Counted from the first letter of the stretch, positions 37,852 through 51,673 are shown. The stretch: DNA of 64,000 nucleotides from Paramesorhizobium endophyticum (GCF_014640615.1 NZ_BMHH01000011.1:62001-126000); one strand, 5' to 3'. The notes: generated from the letters alone by a model not told the origin. Numbers and translations: made by a program.

Positions 37852-39090
37852 ATGATTCGGACGCGCCGCGCTTCAATCGGGCGGATGGGGAAAACGCTCG
37901 CGCAATTCGCTGTGACGGTGGCACTGCTATCCACATTCATGACGCCAAGCGCGCTGGCCGATGCGGGTTTCAAACGCTGGATCGCCAGTTTCCGCACCAC
38001 CGCGCTCAATAGCGGCGTCTCCGCCACCACCTTCAACCGCGCCTTTGCGGGCGTCACCGCGCCCGACCCGGAGGTGCTGAAGAAGGCCGCCTACCAGCCG
38101 GAATTCACTGCTCCCGTCTGGGATTATATCGACAACCGCGTCAACGAGCACTCGATTGCGACGGGACAGGCCATGGCGCGCCAATGGGGCCCCTGGCTTC
38201 AGCGCATCGAGCAGCGGTTCGGCGTTCACCGCAGCATTCTTCTCGCCATCTGGTCGATGGAGAGCAATTATGGCGAGATTCTCAAGCGCGAGGAGGTGAT
38301 GCGCGACGCTATCCGTTCGCTGGCCACCCTCGCCTACGCCGACAAGGCCCGCGCCAAATATGCGCGCACGCAGTTGATCGCCGCGATGAAGATTCTCCAG
38401 ACCGGCGACATCGATCGCAGCCATCTGACCGGCTCGTGGGCGGGCGCGCTCGGCCACACCCAGTTCATCCCGACGAGCTATCAGGCCTATGCGGTCGATA
38501 TCGATGGCGACGGCAAGCGCAATATCTGGACTTCGCCTCCCGATGCGCTGGCGACGGCGGCCAATCTCCTGAAGCGCAATGGCTGGGAGTCCGGCCAGAC
38601 CTGGGGCTATGAGGTGGTGCTGCCGGCAGGGCGCAAGCTCCCTTCGGGCTCGCTGACCCTTGCCGAATGGCAGGCGCTCGGCGTCAAGCGCGCCAATGGC
38701 AAGCCCTTCCCGCGCGGCTCGCAAAAGGCAACGCTGAAGGTACCTGACGGGCGCGAAGGCCCCGCCTTCCTGATGACCAAGAATTTCTTCGTCCTGAAGC
38801 GCTATAACAATGCCGATAAATATGCGCTGGGCGTGGGCCTTCTCGCCGACCGCATTGCCGGTTATCCTGGACTCGTGCAGGATTGGAACCGGCCCTTCAC
38901 GCCCATCTCCATGCGCGAGCGGCAGGAATTGCAGCAGCATTTGCAGGCGCTGGGCTATTATGACGGCAATATCGACGGCAAGATCGGGTCCACCTCGCGC
39001 AAGGCCATCGAAGCCTTCCAGCAACGCAACGGCCTTTCGCCCGACGGCCACCCAAGCAAGGAAGTGCTGTCGGTGCTGCGGCAGCGATAG
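37852..39090 (+). CDS. Lytic murein transglycosylase (MltB-like) with peptidoglycan-binding domain
   Basis: A 412-residue exported enzyme: a signal peptide ends near SALADAGF. The catalytic domain has [20 protein letters not shown] with the catalytic Glu, [20 protein letters not shown] and [12 protein letters not shown]. The C-terminal peptidoglycan-binding domain (residues about 345-410) reads [20 protein letters not shown]. It cleaves glycan strands forming anhydro-muropeptides. ATG 37852 has AAGGAG. The next gene begins about 20 bp after its stop, probably in one operon. Confidence 0.92.
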   Translation: MIRTRRASIGRMGKTLAQFAVTVALLSTFMTPSALADAGFKRWIASFRTTALNSGVSATTFNRAFAGVTAPDPEVLKKAAYQPEFTAPVWDYIDNRVNEHSIATGQAMARQWGPWLQRIEQRFGVHRSILLAIWSMESNYGEILKREEVMRDAIRSLATLAYADKARAKYARTQLIAAMKILQTGDIDRSHLTGSWAGALGHTQFIPTSYQAYAVDIDGDGKRNIWTSPPDALATAANLLKRNGWESGQTWGYEVVLPAGRKLPSGSLTLAEWQALGVKRANGKPFPRGSQKATLKVPDGREGPAFLMTKNFFVLKRYNNADKYALGVGLLADRIAGYPGLVQDWNRPFTPISMRERQELQQHLQALGYYDGNIDGKIGSTSRKAIEAFQQRNGLSPDGHPSKEVLSVLRQR

Positions 39091-39111
39091 GGTGAAATTG
39101 ATTTGAGGGAA

Positions 39112-40317
39112 ATGCGACAACGCCCGGCATCATTTCTAGCGCTTCTCCTCATCCTCCTCTCGCTGGCGGCGATGACGATCCTCGCCGTCACCCCTGAGGC
39201 GGCGGCGCAGGAGCGCAGGAACCTGCTTGAGATGCTGTTCGGCAGGCGGACGCCTCCCCCGGTTTATGACAATCCCCCGGAATATCGCGAGCCGGGCCGG
39301 ATGAGAAAACGCCCATCGAAGCCATCCGCCCGCAGGCGTCCGCCATCCGAGCGTCCGGTTGAACGCCCCATGCGTTCGCGCGCGCCTGCTGCCACCGATG
39401 CGCCGTCGCCTCGCGCGGCGGCGGCTCCTGCCACGGCCCCGGTCGAAAAGACCCCCGATGCGAGGACTGTGCTGGTCGTCGGCGATTTCATCGGCAGCGG
39501 GCTTGCGGAGGGCTTGGCCGAAGCCTTTGCCGAGACGCCTGACATCCGCGTGGCAAGCCGCACCAACGGCTCCTCCGGCTTCGTCCGCACCGATCATTAT
39601 GATTGGGGGACAAACATCAAAACCCTCCTCGAAGAGGAAAAGCCGGCCGCCGTCGTGGTGATGATCGGCGCGAACGACCGCCAACCGATGGCGGTGGACG
39701 GCGTCACCTACGCGCCGCGCACCCCGCAATGGACGACGGAATATACCAGGCGCGTCGATAATTTCGTCAATACGGTCAAGAGCGCGGGCTATCCGCTGAT
39801 CTGGGTTGGACAACCGCCTTTCAAGCTGCGCAGCCTGTCGCAGGACATGCTGGCGTTGAACGAAATCTACCAAACCGCCACGGAAAAGGCAGGCGGCAAT
39901 TTCGCCGATGTCTGGGACGGCTTCGTCGACGAAAACGGCAATTTCGTCCTCTCCGGCGTCGATATCAACGGCCAGACCGCGCGCCTGCGCGCCAATGACG
40001 GCATCAACATCACCCGCGCCGGCAAGCGCAAGCTCGCCTTCTACGCCGAAAAGCCGCTGCGCCAATTGCTGGGCGACACCACCCCCGCCGCTCTGCCCGG
40101 CCCCCCTGCCGGCCCGCAAGCGCCAACTGTCGCCGCCCCCGTAAAGATCGACCGCATCGCACCGGTGAGCCTGAAGGAGCTTGATCTTCAGGGCAGCAAC
40201 GAACTCATGGGCGCGCATATTGGCAGTCCAACCACCCCCGCCAAACCCGCCAGCACCGACGGCACCGACGTGAAGCCCCAGCCCGGACGGGCGGACGATT
40301 TCAGTTGGCCGCGATAG
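39112..40317 (+). CDS. DUF459 / SGNH-hydrolase-like exported protein
   Basis: A 401-residue protein with a signal peptide (...LAVTPEAAAQERRN) and a Pro/Arg-rich N-terminal region (residues about 45-110). The SGNH-like domain (about 125-325) has VLVVGDFIGSGLAEGLAEAF, VVMIGANDRQPM and DGINITRAGKRKLAFYAEK. In a classical SGNH enzyme the first motif is GDSxxxG; here the residue after GD is Phe, so the usual nucleophile may be absent. A Pro-rich C-terminus follows. TTG 39103 is an alternative start with a more plausible AGGG spacing. It may act on wall or glycan acetyl groups together with the upstream transglycosylase. Confidence 0.75.
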   Translation: MRQRPASFLALLLILLSLAAMTILAVTPEAAAQERRNLLEMLFGRRTPPPVYDNPPEYREPGRMRKRPSKPSARRRPPSERPVERPMRSRAPAATDAPSPRAAAAPATAPVEKTPDARTVLVVGDFIGSGLAEGLAEAFAETPDIRVASRTNGSSGFVRTDHYDWGTNIKTLLEEEKPAAVVVMIGANDRQPMAVDGVTYAPRTPQWTTEYTRRVDNFVNTVKSAGYPLIWVGQPPFKLRSLSQDMLALNEIYQTATEKAGGNFADVWDGFVDENGNFVLSGVDINGQTARLRANDGINITRAGKRKLAFYAEKPLRQLLGDTTPAALPGPPAGPQAPTVAAPVKIDRIAPVSLKELDLQGSNELMGAHIGSPTTPAKPASTDGTDVKPQPGRADDFSWPR

Positions 40318-40355
40318 CCGCAGACTTGATACGCATTGGGTTATTTCCTATATAG

Positions 40356-40372
40356 CTAGCCAGTCTAGCCAG
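40356..40372. promoter_or_regulatory. Direct repeat upstream of the Phd-type antitoxin
   Basis: CTAGCCAG occurs twice, at 40356-40363 and 40365-40372, 14-30 bp before the antitoxin start. It overlaps the likely promoter, so it is a candidate operator for autoregulation by the antitoxin. Confidence 0.4.
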
Positions 40373-40385
40373 ATGGAGACATGGA

Positions 40386-40640
40386 ATGGAATGGCATCTG
40401 CAGGACGCCAAAAACCACTTTTCGAAAGTGGTGCAGAAGGCGTTGAATGAAGGCCCGCAGACCGTCACGTTGCGGGGCGAACGCGCCGCCGTCGTGCTAT
40501 CCGCGGCCGACTATGATGCGCTCGCCGGCAACCAGCCCAACATTATCGAGGATTTGCTCAGCGGTCCGGCGTGGGACGATGAGTTTGTCGATGCAGTCAA
40601 TGCGCGAGCAAAGCATCCCAGCCGCGATCCGGCCTTCTGA
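40386..40640 (+). CDS. Type II antitoxin, Phd/YefM family
   Basis: An 84-residue protein: MEWHLQDAKNHFSKVVQKAL followed by GPQTVTLRGERAAVVLSAADYDAL is the Phd/YefM fold (DNA-binding N-terminus). The C-terminal FVDAVNARAKHPSRDPAF should bind the toxin. GGAG lies 8 bp upstream. The TGA overlaps the toxin ATG (TGATG at 40638-40642). Confidence 0.85.
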   Translation: MEWHLQDAKNHFSKVVQKALNEGPQTVTLRGERAAVVLSAADYDALAGNQPNIIEDLLSGPAWDDEFVDAVNARAKHPSRDPAF

Positions 40641-41044
40641 TGTACTTGGTCGATACGAACGTTCTCTCGGAGGCCAGGCGTAGAACCCCGCAGGCTGTCA
40701 ATTGGCTGCGCGCTGCCGACCCGCAAATGATTTACCTCAGCGCGCTGACATTTGGCGAGATCATGCGCGGCATTGCTCTCAAGCAAAAGTCCGACCCGAT
40801 TGCCGCCGGCCATCTCGCTGAATGGATGCAAAAGCTGCGGCGCCAGCATGCCTCACGAATTCTTCCGGTAACGGACCAGATTGCGATTGAGTGGGGCCGG
40901 ATCGCCGCCATCCGTCCGCGTGGCGACGCCGACGCATTGATCGCCGCCACGGCCATTATCCATGATCTTGTAGTGGTCACCCGGAATGTTGCCGATTTCG
41001 CCGACACCGGAGCCCAGATCATCAATCCATGGGCCCCGGCATAG
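40640..41044 (+). CDS. PIN-domain toxin (VapC/FitB-type)
   Basis: A 134-residue ribonuclease toxin. The PIN acidic residues are visible: Asp5 in VDTNVLSE, Glu in LTFGEIMRGI, Asp in DADALIAATA and Asp near RNVADF. VapC toxins cut tRNA-fMet or other RNAs; the target here is unknown. It forms an operon with the Phd antitoxin and lies between the DUF459 gene and gltD. Confidence 0.87.
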   Translation: MYLVDTNVLSEARRRTPQAVNWLRAADPQMIYLSALTFGEIMRGIALKQKSDPIAAGHLAEWMQKLRRQHASRILPVTDQIAIEWGRIAAIRPRGDADALIAATAIIHDLVVVTRNVADFADTGAQIINPWAPA

Positions 41045-41059
41045 GCAATCCCTCAAACC

Positions 41060-42514
41060 TCAGCGCGGCAGCACGCTCGCGCCCATCAGAAACTCATCCA
41101 CCGCCCGCGCGGCCTGACGCCCCTCACGAATGGCCCAGACCACCAGCGACTGGCCGCGCCGCACGTCGCCTGCAGCGAAGAGCTTGTCCACGCTGGTGCG
41201 ATAGTCGCGCTCATTGGCCTCGACTGCGCGGTTGCCGCGGCGGTCGGCGGAAATCTTGAGCCCCTCGCCCAGTTCCTTCACCACGCCATCCTCCAGCGGG
41301 CCGGAGAAGCCGATGGCGATGAAGGCAAGGTCGGCCTTGATGAAGAACTCCGTGCCTTCGATGGGCTTGCGCTTATCGTCCACCTCGCAGCAGCGCACAT
41401 GGGTGAGCCTGCCTTCTTCGCCGATGAATTCCAGCGTCGCCACCTGAAACTCGCGGTCCGCGCCTTCGGCCTGAGATGAGGAAACGCGCATCTTCGTCGC
41501 CCAATAGGGCCAGACGGTGAGCTTGTCTTCCTTGACAGGGGGCTCGGGGCGGATGTCGAGCTGCGTCACCTTCACCGCCCCCTGGCGGAATGCCGTTCCG
41601 ACGCAGTCCGACGCCGTGTCGCCGCCACCCACCACCACCACATGCTTGCCGCCCGCGAGGATCGGCGCGGAGGGCCAGGCCACGGAATCGATGTTCTCGC
41701 GCCCGATGCGGCGATTCTGCTGGACGAGATAGTTCATCGCATTATGCACGCCCTCGAGATCGGCACCGGGAATGCCTGCCGGACGCGGCGTTTCCGACCC
41801 GCCGCAATAGACCACCGCGTCATACTGCTCCAGAAGTTCCTGCACCGGCTTGTCCACGCCGACATTGACGCCGCAGAAGAAGGTGACGCCCTCGCCCTGC
41901 ATCTGCGCCACGCGGCGGTCGATATAGTGCTTCTCCATCTTGAAATCGGGAATGCCGTAGCGCAGCAGCCCGCCGGGGCGGCTCTCCCGTTCATAGACAT
42001 GCACCTCGTGCCCGGCGCGGCCAAGCTGCTGCGCCGCCGCCAGACCCGCCGGGCCGGAGCCGATGACAGCCACTTTTTTGCCTGTCTGCGCCTCGGCGGG
42101 CTGCGGCACGACATAGCCCGTCTCATAGGCCTTGTCGGCAATCGCCTGCTCAACCGTCTTGATGGCGACCGGCATGTCTTCCAAATTCAGCGTGCAGGCC
42201 TCCTCGCAGGGCGCCGGGCAGATGCGGCCGGTGAATTCCGGGAAGTTGTTGGTCGAGTGGAGGTTGCGGATCGCCTCCTCCCAATTGTCGTTGTAGACGA
42301 GATCGTTCCAGTCCGGAATCTGGTTGTGCACCGGGCAGCCCGTCGGCCCATGGCAATAGGGCACGCCGCAATCCATGCAGCGCGCCGCCTGCTTCTGCAC
42401 CTCGCCATCCGTCATCGGAATGGTGAACTCGCGAAAATGCCGGATGCGGTCGGAAGCCGGCTGATACTTCGCCACCTGCCGGTCGATTTCCAGAAAACCT
42501 GTTACCTTGCCCAT
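41060..42514 (-). CDS. gltD: Glutamate synthase small subunit
   Basis: A 484-residue flavoprotein. The N-terminal 4Fe-4S region has AARCMDCGVPYCHGPTGCP and a second cluster CPAPCEEACTLN. FAD binds at VAVIGSGPAGLAAAQQLGRA, and NADPH at VVVVGGGDTASDCVGTAFRQ. It passes electrons from NADPH to GltB to make glutamate from glutamine and 2-oxoglutarate. It lies downstream of gltB on the same strand, separated by about 240 bp holding a palindromic element. Confidence 0.96.
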   Translation of the reverse strand: MGKVTGFLEIDRQVAKYQPASDRIRHFREFTIPMTDGEVQKQAARCMDCGVPYCHGPTGCPVHNQIPDWNDLVYNDNWEEAIRNLHSTNNFPEFTGRICPAPCEEACTLNLEDMPVAIKTVEQAIADKAYETGYVVPQPAEAQTGKKVAVIGSGPAGLAAAQQLGRAGHEVHVYERESRPGGLLRYGIPDFKMEKHYIDRRVAQMQGEGVTFFCGVNVGVDKPVQELLEQYDAVVYCGGSETPRPAGIPGADLEGVHNAMNYLVQQNRRIGRENIDSVAWPSAPILAGGKHVVVVGGGDTASDCVGTAFRQGAVKVTQLDIRPEPPVKEDKLTVWPYWATKMRVSSSQAEGADREFQVATLEFIGEEGRLTHVRCCEVDDKRKPIEGTEFFIKADLAFIAIGFSGPLEDGVVKELGEGLKISADRRGNRAVEANERDYRTSVDKLFAAGDVRRGQSLVVWAIREGRQAARAVDEFLMGASVLPR

Positions 42515-42621
42515 GAACCTTTTCTCCCCTCGCTGTCGAGGTTTTTACCCTGCCGGGCGGCTTTCAAGCCAGCGACACAAACAGGGTTCGTTGATCGTTA
42601 TCTAGCTCCGACCGCCCCAGC

Positions 42622-42729
42622 CGTCATCCTCGGGCTTGTCCCGAGGATCTGCGACGGAGCGTTCAATCAGGACGGTCGTCACTTTCCTGCTTCTTATGGT
42701 AGATCCTCGGGACAAGCCCGAGGATGACG
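42622..42729. repeat. Palindromic element (CTTGT-core family) between gltB and gltD
   Basis: Exact 29-bp inverted arms, 42622-42650 and 42701-42729, enclose 50 bp. Each arm contains ATCCTCGGG-CTTGT-CCCGAGGAT, itself a hairpin. It has the same architecture as 864-1020 with different arm sequence. Its position in an operon could tune gltD relative to gltB expression. Confidence 0.85.
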
Positions 42730-42757
42730 ACTAGAGAGCCATTGACGGCTGAACGGC

Positions 42758-47503
<4,746 letters not shown>

Positions 47504-47998
47504 CGTCTTTTCCTCCTGTTGGCGCCCGCAATGGGCGATCATCCTTATATCGGGCGGAATACAACCGATTCCACCCTGGGTCCATGTGTCATATGACTGC
47601 AAGAGCCTTGAGGGGCCGCTGGCGGCTCGAAGCCTCGCCCGCATTCCCAGACGCTTTTGCGCCGAAAAGACGGCGATGGAGCGTTTTCGCACGCCATCGC
47701 CGGTCAAATAAGACAGCAATGCTGTCCTATATTCTATGGCAGAAATTATGCTCCACCACAAGATGGAAAAGCAAAATAAAATCGCCAACTTTGTAATATT
47801 ATTGCGCGTACCGATTTTTCTCCATTGCTGAAATTGCTTATCCAGCGCTTTTCGCCGTGAAATCGCCACCGGATAGACAAATTCCCTATGGAAAAATTGT
47901 GCGCCTTCGCCCCACCCTTTCACCCCTTCTCTATGGACAGCCGGACCGCCCGGGTGCAAGAACCCTCGCCATCATCAAAGGCATGCGGGAGAAAGCAT
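47504..47998. promoter_or_regulatory. Divergent control region of gltB and ltaE
   Basis: A gene-free 495-bp gap. The part from about 47700 to 47870 is AT-rich and likely holds the promoters. GACAGC-AAT-GCTGTC (47712-47726) is a small inverted repeat that could be an operator. No other feature is evident. Confidence 0.4.
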
Positions 47999-49048
47999 AT
48001 GAATTTCGCATCGGACAATTGGGCGGGCGCGCATCCGAAAGTGGCCGAGAGCCTCGTGCGCCACGCGGGCGGCTTTGCGGCGGCCTACGGCGCGAGCGAC
48101 ATCGACCGCGCGGTGGAGAAACGCTTCAACGAGCTGTTCGAACGTGAAGTGGCGGTGTTCTTCGTCGCAACAGGCACGGCGGCCAATTCGCTGGCGCTGG
48201 CGAGTGTCAACCGTCCGGGCGGCGTCTCCTTCTGTCATCGCGAGGCCCATGTCATCGAGGACGAATGCGGAGCGCCGGAATATTTCACCGGCGGCGCGCG
48301 CCTGCATCCGGTGGACGGCGCGCTCGGGCGCATCGACCCGGCCAATCTGCAGCGCGAACTGAAGCGCTTCAACCCCGGTTTCGTCCATGCCGGCCAGCCC
48401 ATGGCCGTCTCGATCACGCAGGCAACCGAGGTCGGCACGCTCTATAGCCTCGCCGACATCGCTCGCATATCCGCCGTCTGCCGCAAGCATGACCTGCCGC
48501 TACACATGGACGGCGCACGCTTCGCCAATGCGCTGGTGTCGCTTGGGTGTTCCCCGGCGGACATGACCTGGCGGCAAGGCGTGGACATCGTCTCCTTCGG
48601 CGGCACCAAGAATGGCTGCTGGTGCGCCGAGGCGCTGGTCTTCATGGACCCCTCGCATGCCAAGGACCTGCCTTTTATCCGCAAGCGCGCCGCGCAGCTA
48701 TTCTCGAAGACCCGCTTCATCGCCGCCCAGTTCGAAGCCTATCTCGACGGCGACCTCTGGCTGGAACTCGCCACCCACGCCAACGCCATGGCGCAGCGGC
48801 TCGCCAGCCACATCCGCGCCTCGCAAACGCTCCGCCTCGCCTGGGAGCCCCAGGCAAACGAAGTATTCGCGGTTCTGAAGAAGAGCGTGTGCGAAAAGTT
48901 GCAGGCGCAGGGAGCCGTGTTCTACGACTGGAACCCGCCACGCTCCGAGACGGGTCACGTGCAGGAGGATGAAACCTTCGCCCGCTTCGTGACGAGCTTC
49001 GCGACCTCCGAGGAAGAGGTGGATCGGTTTGGGGCATTGGTTAAGTAA
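47999..49048 (+). CDS. ltaE: Low-specificity L-threonine aldolase
   Basis: A 349-residue PLP enzyme. MNFASDNWAGAHPKVAESL opens the fold. VFFVATGTAANSLALASVNR binds the cofactor, HMDGARFANALVSLG holds the Asp, and VSFGGTKNGCWCAEALVFMD has the PLP lysine. It splits threonine/allo-threonine to glycine and acetaldehyde. ATG 47999 has GGGAGAAAG upstream; an in-frame ATG at 47888 lacks similarity. It is divergent from gltB. Confidence 0.9.
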   Translation: MNFASDNWAGAHPKVAESLVRHAGGFAAAYGASDIDRAVEKRFNELFEREVAVFFVATGTAANSLALASVNRPGGVSFCHREAHVIEDECGAPEYFTGGARLHPVDGALGRIDPANLQRELKRFNPGFVHAGQPMAVSITQATEVGTLYSLADIARISAVCRKHDLPLHMDGARFANALVSLGCSPADMTWRQGVDIVSFGGTKNGCWCAEALVFMDPSHAKDLPFIRKRAAQLFSKTRFIAAQFEAYLDGDLWLELATHANAMAQRLASHIRASQTLRLAWEPQANEVFAVLKKSVCEKLQAQGAVFYDWNPPRSETGHVQEDETFARFVTSFATSEEEVDRFGALVK

Positions 49049-49055
49049 AGCGCGA

Positions 49056-49191
49056 CGCCCCCTTCCCCCTTGCGGGGAAGGTGCCCGCGTTAGCGGGCGG
49101 ATGGGGGTGGCGACGTTTGCGCTTTTGCTGACGAACGTCGCTCACGCGTCGCCACCCCCACCCGACCCTTCGGGCCACCCTCCCCGCAAGG
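49056..49191. repeat. Palindromic intergenic element (GTGGTGACG family)
   Basis: It contains GGATGGGGGTGGCGACG and CGTCGCCACCCCCACCCG halves with the family ends. The T-to-G change in both halves (GGTGACG to GGCGACG) is compensatory. It lies between the convergent ltaE and hsp20 genes. Confidence 0.8.
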
Positions 49192-49204
49192 GATACTACC
49201 TCAT

Positions 49205-49675
49205 TTACTCAGCAGCCTTCGTCTCAATCGCCTTGGCCTTCTCGGAGGAAAGCACTTCCACGGCGATCTTGCGCGGCTTCATGCCTTCAGGAATTTCACG
49301 CTTCAGGTCGATATGGAGCAGGCCGTTCTTGAGGCTTGCGCCCACGACTTCAACGAAATCGGCCAGCTGGAAGCGGCGCTCGAAAGCGCGCGAGGCGATT
49401 CCGCGATACAGGAACTGCCGCGGCTCGCCGTTCTCTTCCTCGGCCTTCTGGCCCTTGATGGTGAGCTGGTTGCGATGAGCCTCGATTTCGATCTCATCCT
49501 CGGAGAAGCCCGCGACCGCCATGGTGATGCGATAGGCGTTCTCGCCCGTCCGCTCGATATTATAGGGCGGATAGGCCGGCGCGCCCTCGGGTGCGCTAAG
49601 CGAATCGAGCATCGTGAAGAGCCGGTCGAAACCGACGGTGGAACGATAGAGTGGTGAAAAATCAACGTGACGCAT
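49205..49675 (-). CDS. Small heat-shock protein, Hsp20/IbpA family
   Basis: A 156-residue alpha-crystallin-type chaperone. Its opening (MRHVDFSPLYRSTVGFDRLF) is typical of IbpA-like proteins. The alpha-crystallin core (about 35-125) has YRITMAVAGFSEDEIEIEAH and the A-x-x-x-G-V/L-L-like ASLKNGLLHIDL near the end. It holds unfolding proteins during stress. ATG 49675 has AAGGAGGG; a sigma32-type promoter lies about 110-135 bp upstream. Confidence 0.92.
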   Translation of the reverse strand: MRHVDFSPLYRSTVGFDRLFTMLDSLSAPEGAPAYPPYNIERTGENAYRITMAVAGFSEDEIEIEAHRNQLTIKGQKAEEENGEPRQFLYRGIASRAFERRFQLADFVEVVGASLKNGLLHIDLKREIPEGMKPRKIAVEVLSSEKAKAIETKAAE

Positions 49676-49780
49676 GGTAAAGCCCTCCTTTAGAGCGACG
49701 TTTTTGCGTTGTGGCTGAACGATGGTTCCCAATTCGGCGAACCTCTGAGCCAGCGGCCCCTTCTGGCGACCGCAACCAAG

Positions 49781-49809
49781 ATTTGGGTTCGGCGTTTTGT
49801 GATTTCAAG
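49781..49809 (-). promoter_or_regulatory. Candidate heat-shock (sigma32/RpoH) promoter of hsp20
   Basis: Read on the minus strand: CTTGAAA (49809-49803), 15 bp, then CCCAAAT (49787-49781). This matches the sigma32 pattern CTTGAAA...CCCCATNT well at -35 and partly at -10. It would give an untranslated leader of about 100 nt, long enough for an RNA thermometer. Confidence 0.55.
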
Positions 49810-49946
49810 AGATGAAAACCGGTCACATTTTTTGCTTGTGTATATCGCTGAACGCCAGATGAATGCCGCCTTCGGCCTCTATTCAGGATGCCGGAGCTAG
49901 TCTCCAACCATGTCCGGAGCGTTCCGGAACTCGAGAGGGAAAAAAG

Positions 49947-50351
49947 ATGAAAAAGGCTGTCCTAGCCATTGCCGCCGCCACGATGCTTGGCCTCGGTATT
50001 TCCGCCCCTGTTGCCCCCGCCTTTGCGCAAGGCTGGTATGACGATGCGCCTCCCCCGCCGCGCTGGGGCCATGAGCGACGCGACCGCGACTGGCGCCCTG
50101 ACCGCGACCGCGACAGCTATGGCCGCCCGCGCGTGATGGGCCCGCGCGAAATCACCCGGTCGCTGGAGCGGCGCGGCTATAGTGTCGGCGACATCGACAT
50201 GCGGCGCGGCACTTACTACGTGAAGGCCTCCCGCCACGGTCGCCGCCTCATCCTCATCGTCGATGCCCGCGACGGCCGCATCCTGGACGAGCAGCGCGTC
50301 GGCGGCGGTCGTCCGCATCGCACCGGCTTCACCATCGAGGTGAACCCGTAA
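49947..50351 (+). CDS. Small exported protein, PepSY-like C-terminal part
   Basis: A 134-residue protein with a signal peptide (MKKAVLAIAAATMLGLGISA, cleavage near APAFAQGW). A Pro/Arg/Asp-rich linker (HERRDRDWRPDRDRD) is followed by a small domain ITRSLERRGYSVGDIDMRRG and ASRHGRRLILIVDARDGRIL that resembles PepSY-like modules. Function unknown. Its last 45 bp and the following 67 bp recur downstream at about 53180-53284, the upstream boundary of a duplication. A strong terminator follows. Confidence 0.78.
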   Translation: MKKAVLAIAAATMLGLGISAPVAPAFAQGWYDDAPPPPRWGHERRDRDWRPDRDRDSYGRPRVMGPREITRSLERRGYSVGDIDMRRGTYYVKASRHGRRLILIVDARDGRILDEQRVGGGRPHRTGFTIEVNP

Positions 50352-50398
50352 CGAGACACGGCCAGCCGGCTGTAACGTCCCTTCCAGAAGGCTGGTCA

Positions 50399-50433
50399 AG
50401 CCGGAGGTTCCGCCACGGAGCCTCCGGCTTTTC
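50399..50433 (+). terminator. Rho-independent terminator after the exported protein
   Basis: AGCCGGAGG (50399-50407) pairs with CCTCCGGCT (50421-50429), the inner bases TTCC/GGAG extend it partly, and TTTTCT follows. A diverged duplicate with a T-run is present at 53271-53302. Confidence 0.8.
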
Positions 50434-50519
50434 TGTTAACTTTAGATTGCAATTTTATTTGATAATACAACCTATGGACTGTATACACAAAGGCGCTCTT
50501 ACCGCACGAGGAGGAAATT

Positions 50520-51590
50520 ATGAGCGCTGATTGCTTCACCTGGCACAGAGACCAGAGCGATGTATACCAGGGATGCGGCACCATGACCATCAACGGGGCG
50601 CCATCCGCATTTCACAAGGACCAGCCCTATGGCTTCATGATGAAGGGTGAAGCGGGGGACGTGTTGACCTTGTCCGCAACGCCCACGAGCGGCGACGTCG
50701 CCACGCAATGGGGACGCATCTCCACCACGTCCACGTCTTTTTCATCGTTCAACATCCAGAGCGGAACCTTCGTTTACAACTCCGTGGGAACGGGAGCATT
50801 GGTCCTGGGCGACCAGATGGCGACAGGGATCACCCTTCTTTTATACGTCTGGAGCCGCTGTCATATCGTGGCACCCATCGTGATGGCGTATATCCTGACC
50901 GCGACAAAAACGCCCGCCACCGAGCTCAGTCTCTTCGGCAGCGGCACCTTTACCATTTCCGCTGACGCCTTCAGCGGCGGATTCAACTCGATTATCGCGG
51001 GCACCAGCATGGTGCAGATTCACGCCAATGAGATCAACCTAGCCTACGGCAATTATACGGTAAGCTCCATACCGGTAGAGGGCGACTCTTTCGATATAAA
51101 CACAAGCTTTCCCGCCCCGGACAAGACCTCTGGCATTAACGTTTCGAACGTAACGATGACTTGCAAATCCTCTTCCAGGACTCGTTTGCAATCCGAGAGC
51201 ATATCGCTGACCTCAAGTAATATCGACCTTCAGGAGAGCGCAACGATCACCATAGATTGCGATACGATGATGGTGAACCAATCCTCCTTCACGCTGTCAC
51301 CGGACTCTCCCAGGCTCACGATCAACGGTAGAGGAACGGGTGATCTTCCATTCGATCCCAAGCGGTGCCCCCCAGCCATGGTCAACTTCATCGTCAAGAG
51401 CGGAAGCACAAATACCGGCTCATTCCGTATTCGGGCTCCAAACCGTTTTTACGCAAATGATTATTTTATTCTCATGCTGCAAAACGGGCTGCTTGCCGTT
51501 AACGGGAATCCGAGTGGGGCAAGCGATGGCTGGAGAATCACGTTTAGCTATGAAGACTCTTACATGGTCCTCCGCTTGACGAGGAATTGA
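50520..51590 (+). CDS. Paralogous unknown protein, copy A (CFTWH family)
   Basis: A 356-residue protein of no family I recognise. It opens MSADCFTWHRDQSDVYQGCG; the short block CFTWHxDQ(S/D)DxY is shared by all four paralogues. No signal peptide is visible. Cysteines at 5, 19, 114, 215, 247 and 283 align with those of copies B and C. Short beta-strand-like motifs recur: FNIQSGTFVYN, SSSRTRLQSESISLTSSNI, ATITIDCDTMMVNQSSF, suggesting a beta-solenoid-like fold. It starts at ATG 50520 with GAGGAGGAA. G+C is visibly lower than in neighbouring genes. No catalytic motif is recognised. Confidence 0.8.
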   Translation: MSADCFTWHRDQSDVYQGCGTMTINGAPSAFHKDQPYGFMMKGEAGDVLTLSATPTSGDVATQWGRISTTSTSFSSFNIQSGTFVYNSVGTGALVLGDQMATGITLLLYVWSRCHIVAPIVMAYILTATKTPATELSLFGSGTFTISADAFSGGFNSIIAGTSMVQIHANEINLAYGNYTVSSIPVEGDSFDINTSFPAPDKTSGINVSNVTMTCKSSSRTRLQSESISLTSSNIDLQESATITIDCDTMMVNQSSFTLSPDSPRLTINGRGTGDLPFDPKRCPPAMVNFIVKSGSTNTGSFRIRAPNRFYANDYFILMLQNGLLAVNGNPSGASDGWRITFSYEDSYMVLRLTRN

Positions 51591-51660
51591 TCCTATCGTC
51601 CCGGTGGTTCACGGGCCGTTTTCGGCAGGATCATTTAGAGCACTACGATTCGGTATTTTA

Positions 51661-51673
51661 CAATCTAACATTG
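51661..51673. promoter_or_regulatory. Palindromic box upstream of copy B
   Basis: CAATCTAACATTG, one mismatch from the perfect CAATCT-A-AGATTG box found upstream of copy C (53318-53330). It lies 34 bp before the B start. A half-box TTTAGATTG is upstream of copy A at 50441-50449. A shared operator is plausible. Confidence 0.45.
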
